Below, in pieces: positions 53,518 to 62,217 of a stretch of 64,000 nt of DNA; positions within the stretch are counted from its first letter, which is position 1, and each line of letters begins with the position of its first letter. Under the pieces are notes generated by a model. The model did no database searches, had not been told where the DNA came from, and was given only the letters and a program-made list of their open reading frames with translations. Source of the stretch: JAWKWH01 sp963669415 (GTDB lineage: Bacteria > Pseudomonadota > Alphaproteobacteria > Rhizobiales > Rhizobiaceae). The DNA lies in contig CAXXPS010000001.1 in NCBI GenBank assembly GCA_963669415.2, positions 1-64,000 of the forward strand, given 5' to 3'. The position numbers and the translations under genes are program-made.

Positions 53518-55040
53518 AAATTCGCGCACAAATCGGCATGGTGCTGAACCTCGACAAATGCATCGGATGCCATACTTGCTCGGTCACCTGCAAGAATGTC
53601 TGGACCAATCGTGAGGGCGTCGAGTACGCCTGGTTCAACAATGTCGAGACCAAACCCGGTGTCGGCTATCCCAAGGAATGGGAGAACCAGAAGAAATGGA
53701 ACGGCGGCTGGACAAGAAAGTCGAACGGCAAAATCGAACCGAAGATGGGTTCGAAGTGGCGGATCTTGGCGAAAATTTTCGCCAATCCGGATCTGCCGGA
53801 AATCGATGATTACTACGAGCCGTTTGATTTCGATTATTCCCATCTTCAGACCGCCAAGGAGAGCCAGGCGTCGCCCACAGCAAGGCCGCGCTCGCTGGTT
53901 TCCGGTGAACGGATGGAAAAGATCGAATGGGGTCCGAACTGGGAAGAAATCCTTGGTGGCGAGTTTTCCAAACGCTCCAAGGACTACAATTTTGAAGGTG
54001 TGCAGAAAGAGATTTACGGCGAGTTCGAAAACACTTTCATGATGTATCTGCCGCGGCTGTGCGAGCATTGCCTCAACCCTGCCTGCGTCGCGGCCTGCCC
54101 ATCCGGCGCTATCTACAAGCGCGAGGATGATGGCATCGTCCTGATCGACCAGGAAAAGTGCCGCGGCTGGCGCATGTGCGTGTCCGGCTGCCCGTACAAG
54201 AAGATCTATTACAACTGGTCGTCGGGTAAATCTGAAAAATGCGTTTTCTGCTATCCGCGCATCGAAGCCGGTCATCCGACTGTGTGTTCGGAGACCTGCG
54301 TCGGTCGCATCCGCTATCTCGGTGTTGTGCTCTATGACGCCGACCGGATTTCGGAAGCCGCTTCGACCGGAGATGAACAGGATCTTTATGAAGAGCAATT
54401 GAAGATTTTCCTCGACCCCAACGATCCGGGAGTCATTGAGCAGGCTCGCAAAGACGGTGTGCCGGATGCTTGGCTGGAAGCGGCGAAGAATTCGCCTGTC
54501 TACAAGATGGCAATGGATTGGAAAGTCGCTTTCCCGCTGCATCCCGAATATCGGACACTGCCCATGGTTTGGTATATCCCGCCACTGTCGCCGGTACAGT
54601 CTGCGGCAGAGAACGGTAAGATCGGTTTCGACGGCGATATCCCGGATGTCCGGTCACTTCGGATCCCGGTTCGTTATCTGGCCAATCTATTGACCGCTGG
54701 AAAGGAACAGCCCGTTGTCGAGGGACTGGAACGCATGCTGGCGATGCGCGCCTATATGCGCGCCAAAACGATTGATGGCGTCATCGATGAAAAGATCGCC
54801 GGCAAGGTTGGTCTCACCGCTCAGATGATCGAGGACATGTATCATGTCATGGCGATCGCCAATTACGAAGATCGTTTCGTCATACCGACCACGCACCGCG
54901 AGGTTTCGGAGGACGCATACGATGTTCGAGGCGGCTGCGGCTTCTCGTTCGGCAATGGCTGCTCGGGCGGTACTTCGGATGCCGATCTGTTTGGAGCCAA
55001 GCGCAAAAAGCGGGTCACGACACCCGCGGATGCATTTTGA
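53514..55040 (+). CDS. narH: respiratory nitrate reductase beta subunit NarH
   Basis: The 508-residue iron-sulfur subunit transfers electrons from NarI haem to NarG. Four cysteine groups are visible: CIGCHTCSVTCKNVW near the N-terminus; CEHCLNPACVAACPSGAIYK; CRGWRMCVSGCPYKKIYYN, where Trp replaces a Cys and gives the [3Fe-4S] cluster; and KCVFCYPRIEAGHPTVCSET. Length and order match NarH of proteobacteria. It starts within narG (ATGA) and narJ follows after 11 bases. Confidence 0.97.
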   Translation: MKIRAQIGMVLNLDKCIGCHTCSVTCKNVWTNREGVEYAWFNNVETKPGVGYPKEWENQKKWNGGWTRKSNGKIEPKMGSKWRILAKIFANPDLPEIDDYYEPFDFDYSHLQTAKESQASPTARPRSLVSGERMEKIEWGPNWEEILGGEFSKRSKDYNFEGVQKEIYGEFENTFMMYLPRLCEHCLNPACVAACPSGAIYKREDDGIVLIDQEKCRGWRMCVSGCPYKKIYYNWSSGKSEKCVFCYPRIEAGHPTVCSETCVGRIRYLGVVLYDADRISEAASTGDEQDLYEEQLKIFLDPNDPGVIEQARKDGVPDAWLEAAKNSPVYKMAMDWKVAFPLHPEYRTLPMVWYIPPLSPVQSAAENGKIGFDGDIPDVRSLRIPVRYLANLLTAGKEQPVVEGLERMLAMRAYMRAKTIDGVIDEKIAGKVGLTAQMIEDMYHVMAIANYEDRFVIPTTHREVSEDAYDVRGGCGFSFGNGCSGGTSDADLFGAKRKKRVTTPADAF

Positions 55041-55051
55041 GGAGCGTGACC

Positions 55052-55759
55052 ATGATCAAGACCCTGAAAACCATCTCTTTGCTTCTCTCCTACCCGACCC
55101 GGGAGCTGCAACAAGCCTCCGGCGAACTGAAAACAGCGATTGCTGAAGAAAGCATCATTGGCGCGAGAAGCCAAAAGCTGGTTGGCAAGCTTGCCGATAA
55201 CATCGCTGAACTCGATCTCTATGATGCGCAGGAGCGATACGTCTTTCTGTTCGACCGCTCGCGGACCTTGTCACTTCATCTGTTCGAGCATGTGCATGGC
55301 GAAAGCCGTGATCGCGGTCAGGCCATGGTCGATCTGATGCAGATGTATGAGGAGAACGGCTATGAGATCGATGCACGCGAATTGCCGGACCATCTGCCGC
55401 TGTTTCTTGAATATCTGGCAACCCGTCCACTGGATGAAGCGCGCGAACTGCTTGGCCAGACAGCACATATCATCACCGCATTGAAGAAGCGGCTACGCAA
55501 CCGCAAGTCTGTTTATGTGGCCGCGTTTGCCGCATTGGAGGAATTGGCGCTGGGAAAGGCCGACAAGAAGCTGGTCGATGAAATCCTGGCGGAACCGGAA
55601 CACGATCCCAATGATTTGAAGGCGCTGGACGAAATCTGGGAAGAGGAAGTTGTCACCTTTGGCGGCAATGCCGGTGAAAATGCCTGCGGCCCGGACCGCA
55701 TCCAGCGTCAGCTTCGCGCCCACAAACGCAATCCCGATGGCGCTCAGGCGTCGCTCTAG
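55052..55759 (+). CDS. narJ: nitrate reductase assembly chaperone NarJ
   Basis: The 235-residue helical protein of the TorD/NarJ family starts MIKTLKTISLLLSYPTRELQ. It contains YVFLFDRSRTLSLHLFEHVH and LPDHLPLFLEYLATRP, the recognised NarJ regions. It binds NarG in the cytoplasm until molybdenum cofactor and FS0 cluster are inserted. GAGGAG precedes the ATG at 55052. The C-terminal tail is longer than in E. coli NarJ but within the usual range. Confidence 0.94.
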   Translation: MIKTLKTISLLLSYPTRELQQASGELKTAIAEESIIGARSQKLVGKLADNIAELDLYDAQERYVFLFDRSRTLSLHLFEHVHGESRDRGQAMVDLMQMYEENGYEIDARELPDHLPLFLEYLATRPLDEARELLGQTAHIITALKKRLRNRKSVYVAAFAALEELALGKADKKLVDEILAEPEHDPNDLKALDEIWEEEVVTFGGNAGENACGPDRIQRQLRAHKRNPDGAQASL

Positions 55760-55771
55760 GAGACCGGACCC

Positions 55772-56476
55772 ATGTTAAGCTATTTAAACACGCTTTTCTT
55801 CGGCATCTATCCCTATGTGGCGCTGGCGGTGCTGATCCTTGGCACAATTATCCGCTACGACCATGAACCATACACATGGCGTTCCGGATCGTCACAACTA
55901 TTGCGCCGCAAACAATTGGTATGGGGCTCCGTCCTGTTCCATGTCGGTGTGCTGGTGATCTTCTTTGGCCACCTGATTGGCCTGCTAACCCCCATCGCAT
56001 TGTTCGACGCCATTGGCATCAGTCACGGAGCCAAGCAGTTGCTGGCGATCATAGCTGGTGGCATCGCCGGAGTAATGGCAATTATCGGCGCGACCTTGCT
56101 GGTTCATCGCCGTCTGTTCGATGCCCGGGTGCGGGCTGCTTCCAACGCGAGTGACACGCTGATCATCATCCTGTTGTGGATACAGTTGGCGCTCGGTCTG
56201 GCAACAATACCGATCTCCATGCAGCACCTTGATGGTGAGGAAATGGTGCGCTTCATGAATTGGGCACAAGGCATCTTCACTTTCCAGGCAGATGCAGCAA
56301 GCTATGTTGAGCACGCTTCACCGATCTTCAAGGCGCATCTGTTCCTTGGATTGACCATCCTGTTATTGTTTCCTTTCACGCGGCTGGTTCACATGTTGAG
56401 CGCACCGATCCGCTACATCTGGCGACCCGGCTATCAGGTTGTCCGGTCGCGTTCGGCCCGTGCGTCGGTAAAATAG
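55772..56476 (+). CDS. narI: respiratory nitrate reductase gamma subunit NarI
   Basis: The 234-residue, five-helix cytochrome b subunit oxidises quinol and anchors NarGH. Haem ligand histidines are in VLFHVGVLVIFFGHLIGLL and in HLFLGLTILLLFPFTRLVHM. FFGIYPYVALAVLILGTI near the N-terminus is typical. The gene starts 12 bases after narJ, with AGGAG before the ATG, and the ppiC gene follows after 9 bases. Confidence 0.95.
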   Translation: MLSYLNTLFFGIYPYVALAVLILGTIIRYDHEPYTWRSGSSQLLRRKQLVWGSVLFHVGVLVIFFGHLIGLLTPIALFDAIGISHGAKQLLAIIAGGIAGVMAIIGATLLVHRRLFDARVRAASNASDTLIIILLWIQLALGLATIPISMQHLDGEEMVRFMNWAQGIFTFQADAASYVEHASPIFKAHLFLGLTILLLFPFTRLVHMLSAPIRYIWRPGYQVVRSRSARASVK

Positions 56477-56485
56477 GCCGAAACG

Positions 56486-57355
56486 ATGGTTACCGTCGTA
56501 GACAATGGCATTCGCACCGATCGCACGAAGGCGCAGGGCTTGGGCATCAAACCCAAAAAGGTACCGCCCAAGCCCGGTCCGGTAATGGATGAAATAACGG
56601 TCAATGGCGAAGTGATTGCGGAAGAGGAAATCCGTCAGGAGGCCCAACATCATCCGGCCAACAGTCCGGGTGAGGCGCTCAGGGCCGCGGCGGAAGCGCT
56701 TGTTGTTCGTGAACTGCTGCTTCAGGAAGCGCGCCGGCTAAATATCAAGCCGGAACACCGCAATCGCGGTGACGGCAAGCTGGAGAGCCTGGACGAAGCG
56801 TCAATTCGCCAGCTGCTTGATCAAGAGGTTGCCGTGCCCGATGCCTCCGAAGAAGAATGCAAACGCTATTATGATAACAATCTGCAGCGATTCTGTTCGG
56901 GCACAATCAACGAAGCAAGTCACATCCTTCTGGCGGTCGATCCACAAGACGGGTCAGCGCGGGATGCGGCGAGGTCGGTGACGGAGTCTTTGATTTCCCG
57001 CCTTGATTCCGACCCGGATATTTTTGCAGATCTGGCCGGAGAGTTCTCCGACTGTCCTTCCGCGAAACAGGGCGGCAATCTGGGACAAATTACCAAGGGT
57101 TCGACCGTGCCGGAGTTTGAACGCGCCCTGGGTGCGTTAAAGGATGGCGAGTTGCGAAGGACGCCGCTGGAGACACGATACGGATTTCATGTCGTGCGGC
57201 TAGACCGGCGCCTTGAGGGCAGGCTATTACCATTTGAACTGGTTCGAGAGCGAATTGCTGCGTGGCTGGAATCGGCAAGCTGGCAGCGCGCCATGTCGCA
57301 ATATGTTTCCATCTTGATGGACAATTCTGAAATCACCGGGATGGATTTCGGATAG
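56486..57355 (+). CDS. parvulin-type peptidyl-prolyl isomerase of the nar operon
   Basis: The 289-residue protein has an N-terminal region with ITVNGEVIAEEEIRQEAQHH and a parvulin domain at about residues 140-235: INEASHILLAVDPQDGSARD, FADLAGEFSDCPSAKQGGNL, GQITKGSTVPEFERALGALK and TRYGFHVVRLDRR. It resembles the NifM-like PpiC found at the end of nar operons in many proteobacteria, where it is believed to assist nitrate reductase folding. No signal peptide is visible, so it should be cytoplasmic, consistent with a role on NarG or NarH. Confidence 0.92.
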   Translation: MVTVVDNGIRTDRTKAQGLGIKPKKVPPKPGPVMDEITVNGEVIAEEEIRQEAQHHPANSPGEALRAAAEALVVRELLLQEARRLNIKPEHRNRGDGKLESLDEASIRQLLDQEVAVPDASEEECKRYYDNNLQRFCSGTINEASHILLAVDPQDGSARDAARSVTESLISRLDSDPDIFADLAGEFSDCPSAKQGGNLGQITKGSTVPEFERALGALKDGELRRTPLETRYGFHVVRLDRRLEGRLLPFELVRERIAAWLESASWQRAMSQYVSILMDNSEITGMDFG

Positions 57356-57845
57356 ATTGTTGAGCTCCGGTGCCCAATTCGGCACGTTGTCTGTACAAAC
57401 TTTGCTGCGGCCTAATTCTCTTCGGCTGCCGTCACGATCGAATGTTCGCTTCTGGGATGCTGAAATTCGAAGGTCTTTAGTTGTCGAATGGCAACTGACG
57501 GCCGGTAGCGCCTACGTGCCTTATGCCGACGAGTGTCCGCTAAAACTTACGTGAGGCCGGAAAGCTGCCAGTCCGGATTCTGCCCATTTCCGGTCATTGG
57601 ATCGAAGGGAACAATGTCGGTTTTGACTGCCAGCACCGCCAATTGGTCATTGTAATTGTCTGTTTCCCTGTTTTCTTTCCCGCTGCGCTGCGGCTTTGAC
57701 GAGGAGTAGCGCTGGACCTTCAGGTTGTTTTGCGGAACGCGCAATGGTGTTCGCGCAAATTGGTGATACCGGAGATGGCTCCCATATTCCATGCACCGGC
57801 AATGCGTCTGAACATCCATCGATCGGCGCGTATCTTGACCGCAAT
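57356..57845. other. 490-base region without a supported gene
   Basis: Short open frames on both strands (for example minus strand 57547-57819) overlap one another, lack ribosome sites and show no recognisable domain. The region follows the last nar gene and precedes the convergent unrecognised gene. I see no clear terminator or repeat in it. It may be the edge of the nar block or decayed coding sequence. Confidence 0.4.
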
Positions 57846-58805
57846 TCAGCGCGACAGAACTGTCTGCATACCTGGAATTCGGCGCAATTGCGGTAATCGC
57901 AAGCGATTGACTGGATTCAGTACTGGATTTGAGCGGCTATAAGGCTGCTCCGGAACCTTGAGCTGACCCATCAGCCTTGCCTGGACTTTCAGAAAGCTGC
58001 TCTGGTGGGACCGGGTCACATGATATGCTGAACTCAGAAACAATTCTCTGGGAACAATGCCGGACACTTCTTGCAAGCCGGAATCGCGAAGCGCGTCGCG
58101 CACAATGCTGGTGCAGCTGCGGTGAATGTAGTGGAAGTGCCGGTTTTTGTATGGACGGCTAAGGTCGGCGGGCGTCTCATGTATCGTCCTTAGTTCGGTG
58201 CGTAGCTTGTTGGTTAGCCGTTCGGTCTCGAGTCCCTCGATGCGAAGGGCATGAATTGTTCGCATGAAGCGACGACCGAACTTGTCATAGAAGGGCCGCT
58301 TGGGATCATCGACATTGAAACTCAGATTGTCCGGGTGGCCAGAGAATTCCCCCAACGCCGGCCGGTAGAAGAACTCATCCTCCGACATTTCTTCGTTTTC
58401 GTTCAGTGTCTCTGAGAAACTGAAAATCCTGCCGTCAACATTTATTGCGAAATGACCCAGCATGGACGATACATAACCGGGCAGCGACTCATTGTAGTAG
58501 AGTTCAACATAAGGCTTTGAAGGTTCGGGTTCGTCAGGCGCAAGAAGGAGAATTCTCGCACCTGTCAAATAATCACATTGCGGCAGCCTGTGTACGCGTA
58601 CACGCTGGCCGAGCCAATGGATAATGTACCCTTCCCAGATACCTTCCGGCATGGGGACACGGCTTCCATCGTCAATGTCAACGTAATCCGCGCCGTCGTT
58701 GCGTCCAAGAATCCCGGATGCGACGAACTCAGGCAGTTGGTTTGTTCCGCATTTATCGGCAACCCTCATCGAGCTTGGCAGGTTCATTGTCCCCAATGGA
58801 TCCAT
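57846..58805 (-). CDS. unrecognised protein with separated His and Cys motifs
   Basis: The roughly 319-residue protein has no family I can name with certainty. It is acidic in the middle and basic at the C-terminus. Two features stand out: SMLGHFAINVDGRIFSFSE near residue 113, where a His begins a beta-strand pair, and HYIHRSCTSIVRDALRDSGL near residue 236, where a Cys starts a helix. This His-before-Cys order resembles circularly permuted papain-like (NlpC/P60, YiiX or DUF4105-like) peptidases. No signal peptide is evident. ATG 58805 or 58787 could start it; the longer frame needs TTG at 58907. It converges with the nar operon and is divergent from the quinone oxidoreductase gene. Confidence 0.6.
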   Translation of the reverse strand: MDPLGTMNLPSSMRVADKCGTNQLPEFVASGILGRNDGADYVDIDDGSRVPMPEGIWEGYIIHWLGQRVRVHRLPQCDYLTGARILLLAPDEPEPSKPYVELYYNESLPGYVSSMLGHFAINVDGRIFSFSETLNENEEMSEDEFFYRPALGEFSGHPDNLSFNVDDPKRPFYDKFGRRFMRTIHALRIEGLETERLTNKLRTELRTIHETPADLSRPYKNRHFHYIHRSCTSIVRDALRDSGLQEVSGIVPRELFLSSAYHVTRSHQSSFLKVQARLMGQLKVPEQPYSRSNPVLNPVNRLRLPQLRRIPGMQTVLSR

Positions 58806-59032
58806 GGATAATAGAATGCTCCGTTTTGAGTATCTTGGCCAATGTCTGGCCTCATGATCAAATGAAACAAGTACCCGGCAGCCGGAGTTGCTTCCAATAG
58901 TCTGCAATCCGTCCGGTCAGCCCGCGGTTCTGTGTACCAACCACTGACATCAAACCGAAACAGAAAATGCTTGGGAAAACAGCACCGATCACCTTAACCT
59001 CGCCTAAAATTGGCCAATTTGGAGAATGCCGG

Positions 59033-60010
59033 ATGAAAGCAGTTGTTTTCGACAAGCCGGACGGGCGGCCTGAGTCGGTGGTTGTCCGTGAGGTTCCATC
59101 GCCTGTCCCGGGGCGGGGTCAAGTTCTGGTAAAGGTCCAGTTCGCCGGACTGAATTATGCTGACCTGATGATGCGCTCGGGCATTTATCCCCATCCGAAG
59201 GGTTATCCTTTGGTTGCGGGGCTCGAGATGGCGGGAACGGTCGAGAGCGTTGGGGAAGGCGTCGACACCAAATGGATCGGGAAGAGGGTGGCTGCCTTTA
59301 GCGAAGACGCCGGCGCTTTCGCAGAGGCATGTGCAGTCCCCGAAGAACGCCTCATTCGGCTTCCTGATAGTGTCAGCCTCGAGACGGGCGCTGCGTTTTA
59401 CCTGCAGGGCCTGACGGCCTGGAATCTTCTTCACGGCGTGAGCAATACCAAACCGGACGACACCATACTCGTTCACGCCATCGGCGGCGGAGTAGGCCTT
59501 TACCTGACACAGATCGCAAAAGCGGCCGGTGCGACCGTCATCGGCACCGTTGGCACTGCTGGAAAGGAGGTCAGAGCTCTGCAATTCGGCGCAGACACGG
59601 TCGTCAATCGCGGCGATACGGATTTTGTCGAAGTTGCCATGCAGGCGACGGGCGGAAGAGGGGTCGACAAGGTTGTCGATTCAACCGGGGCCTCGATTCT
59701 TGATCGCAGCTTCGACGCAATACGTCCGCTCGGTCATGTAGTCAGTTACGGCGAAGCGGAGGGAAAACCCTTTCCGAACCTTTGGGAAAAGCTTGTGGGC
59801 AAATCGCTGACATTCACGCGCATGCATATCGGGCATTTGGATTTCCGGTCGGCAAGTTGGGCAAAGGGCGTCGAGGCGGTTCTGGTTGGGATCCAGAGCG
59901 GCACAATTCGCGTGCCGATTGAGGGGATATTTCCATTTGAGGAGGTCAACGCGATGTTCGACCAACTGGCTTCGCGTCAGACCGCAGGCAAACTGCTTTT
60001 GAAGGTGTAG
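59033..60010 (+). CDS. zinc-independent quinone oxidoreductase-like MDR protein
   Basis: The 325-residue medium-chain dehydrogenase/reductase has QVLVKVQFAGLNYADLMMRS and YPLVAGLEMAGTVESVGEG, with the nucleotide fold HAIGGGVGLYLTQIAKAAGA. The zinc-binding cysteines of alcohol dehydrogenases are absent, as in NADPH:quinone reductases (QOR). The ATG at 59033 has GGAG 8 bases upstream. The substrate is unknown. It is divergent from the unrecognised gene and ends 128 bases before hyuA, so it may be transcribed with the hyu genes. Confidence 0.9.
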   Translation: MKAVVFDKPDGRPESVVVREVPSPVPGRGQVLVKVQFAGLNYADLMMRSGIYPHPKGYPLVAGLEMAGTVESVGEGVDTKWIGKRVAAFSEDAGAFAEACAVPEERLIRLPDSVSLETGAAFYLQGLTAWNLLHGVSNTKPDDTILVHAIGGGVGLYLTQIAKAAGATVIGTVGTAGKEVRALQFGADTVVNRGDTDFVEVAMQATGGRGVDKVVDSTGASILDRSFDAIRPLGHVVSYGEAEGKPFPNLWEKLVGKSLTFTRMHIGHLDFRSASWAKGVEAVLVGIQSGTIRVPIEGIFPFEEVNAMFDQLASRQTAGKLLLKV

Positions 60011-60138
60011 CGCTTCGATCCTGCAATGATCGGCAAATCCTAGGCTGTGATGCGCACATGCTATAGGTTCCCGGACAGAGACGGGCGCACCGGGGCTGAA
60101 CTGGTCAGCGCAAAAATACGATATGTGGGAGCAGCGAT

Positions 60139-62217
60139 ATGCGGTTGATTGGCGTCGATGTGGGCGGAACTTTCACGGATATCATATTTCACGATACCGA
60201 AACCGGGGTCACCCATATCCACAAGGTCCCGACAACGCCCGACAATCCAGCTCACGGTGTACTCGGCGGAGTAACGGCGCTCTGCGACCGCATCGAGGTG
60301 GACCGGGCGAGCATCGATCATGTTTATCACGGCACCACCACAGCCACGAATGCGATTCTGGAGCATGACGGTGCCGAATGTGGCATGATCACGAATGAAG
60401 GGTATCGCGATATCATTCACATCGGGCGCCACCAACGGCCCCAGCATTTTTCGATTCAGCAGGATATCCCCTGGCAAGATCGCCCCTTGATCAAGCGGCG
60501 CTATCGCAAGACGGTGCCTCATCGCATTGCGCCACCCACAGGCGAAGTGCTGGTTCCGCTCGACGAAAACGCCGTGCGCGCGGCGGCACGAGAGTTACGA
60601 GACGCCGGGATATCTTCAATTGCCGTTTGCTTCCTGTTCGCCTTCCTTGACCCCTCTCATGAAGAACGCGCAAAGGCTTTGGTTGCCGAGGAGCACCCCG
60701 AAGCGTTCGTAACGACATCATCGTCCGTTTCGCCCCAGTTCCGCGAGTTCGAAAGGTTCACGACCTCGGCCATCAACGCATTCGTCGGCCCGAAGGTGCG
60801 AGATTATATTTCAACGTTGGAAGGCGCGTTGGCAGATGCAGGGTTGAATGCCGATCTGCACATCATGGCCTCGAACGGAGGGGCAGCAACTGCGGCGATG
60901 GTATCGGAGCGTCCGGTCGACACATTGCTGTCCGGACCCGCTGCCGGCGTGTTAGGCGGCGCCTGGACCGGCGGGCTCTCGGGACGATCCTCGCTTATCA
61001 CCTTCGATGTGGGCGGAACGTCTGCAGACATTGGGATCGTGTCCGAGGGTCGTTTTGCCGAGGCGACACCCCGCGACACCTGGATCGCGGGTTTCCCGCT
61101 GATGGTACCGATGATTGATATCCATACCATCGGCGCCGGCGGTGGATCGATCGGCCATCAAGACAAAGGTGGGGCCTTCAAGGTCGGGCCCCGGTCTGCG
61201 GGTGCGCGACCCGGACCGGCTGCCTATGGCCACGGTGGTGTGGAACCCACTTTGACCGACGCCAATGTGGTGCTGGGCCGCCTTGATCCGGAAAATTTCC
61301 TGGGTGGCGAGATGGCCCTGGACGCGGCTGCTGCGGAAGCAGCCATTGATGAGTTTGCAAAATCGCTGGGCATGGACCGATTGGCAGCGGCCGAGGGCAT
61401 GATCACGATAATCAATGCCAATATGGCGAATGCCATCCGCTCCCGTACGGTGCAAAAGGGACTGGATCCTCGCGATTTCGCCTTAGTCGCGTTCGGCGGT
61501 GGCGGTCCGTTGCAAGCGGCCGATGTGGCTGCTCAGCTTTCTATCCCAGAGGTGATCGTGCCGGCGCATCCCGGGATCACCTCGGCCATGGGGCTTTTGA
61601 CGACCGACCTGCAATACGATGCCATCCGCACCGCCTTTATGTTTTCGAATGCCATGAATCATGCACGCATTGAGGAACGGTTTGCCGATATGGAGGCGGC
61701 GTTGTTGGCGCAATATGCTGCAGACCGGGTGGATCCCGCCCGGATCAGCTTCAAGCGCACGGCTGATATCCGATATGTCGGTCAGGGCTACGAATTGCGT
61801 ATCGGCGTGCCCGATGGTGCCTTCGACACTGCCGCCGAGACAGCCGTGTGGACCGAGTTCGAGGCCCGGCACGAGGCCGAGTACGGTCGCTCCTTTCCCG
61901 GCAGCCCGATGGAGATTGTCAATGTTCGTGTGACGGGCATTGGAGAGACGCAAAAAATCAAGGCACAGACCTCACCCAGCGGCGGGTCGCTGGAAAGCGC
62001 AAAAGTGGCTACCCGTGCCTCGGTTTTTCGCGTCGGGTCCGACTTGCGCACGGTGGACACAGCATTCTATCGCCGGGATGCTCTGCCCCTGGAACAGGAT
62101 ATTCACGGTCCTGCCGTGATCCTGCAACAGGACAGCACCACTGTCGTCCGTCCCAACGACAGTTTTGTCGCTGACAAAGCCGGCAATATCATCATCAAAA
62201 TTGGGGGTGTATCATGA
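60139..62217 (+). CDS. hyuA: hydantoinase/oxoprolinase family protein A (HyuA type)
   Basis: The 692-residue protein has an N-terminal ATPase-like hydantoinase domain (MRLIGVDVGGTFTDIIFHDT, then VYHGTTTATNAILEHDGAEC) and the main domain (SLITFDVGGTSADIGIVSEG, HTIGAGGGSIGHQD). This matches ATP-dependent N-methylhydantoinase A, 5-oxoprolinase A or acetone/acetophenone carboxylase subunits, which cannot be told apart by eye. GGGAG precedes the ATG. Its stop overlaps the hyuB start by four bases. The following amidohydrolase start makes a hydantoin or related cyclic amide pathway the best guess. Confidence 0.92.
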   Translation: MRLIGVDVGGTFTDIIFHDTETGVTHIHKVPTTPDNPAHGVLGGVTALCDRIEVDRASIDHVYHGTTTATNAILEHDGAECGMITNEGYRDIIHIGRHQRPQHFSIQQDIPWQDRPLIKRRYRKTVPHRIAPPTGEVLVPLDENAVRAAARELRDAGISSIAVCFLFAFLDPSHEERAKALVAEEHPEAFVTTSSSVSPQFREFERFTTSAINAFVGPKVRDYISTLEGALADAGLNADLHIMASNGGAATAAMVSERPVDTLLSGPAAGVLGGAWTGGLSGRSSLITFDVGGTSADIGIVSEGRFAEATPRDTWIAGFPLMVPMIDIHTIGAGGGSIGHQDKGGAFKVGPRSAGARPGPAAYGHGGVEPTLTDANVVLGRLDPENFLGGEMALDAAAAEAAIDEFAKSLGMDRLAAAEGMITIINANMANAIRSRTVQKGLDPRDFALVAFGGGGPLQAADVAAQLSIPEVIVPAHPGITSAMGLLTTDLQYDAIRTAFMFSNAMNHARIEERFADMEAALLAQYAADRVDPARISFKRTADIRYVGQGYELRIGVPDGAFDTAAETAVWTEFEARHEAEYGRSFPGSPMEIVNVRVTGIGETQKIKAQTSPSGGSLESAKVATRASVFRVGSDLRTVDTAFYRRDALPLEQDIHGPAVILQQDSTTVVRPNDSFVADKAGNIIIKIGGVS

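Noticed and set aside
53478..54542. 354-codon open frame on the minus strand
   Set aside because: It is entirely antisense to narH, which has all four cysteine clusters and a coupled start.
57547..57819. 90-codon open frame on the minus strand after the nar operon
   Set aside because: There is no ribosome site, no domain and overlapping frames of equal quality; it is treated as non-coding.
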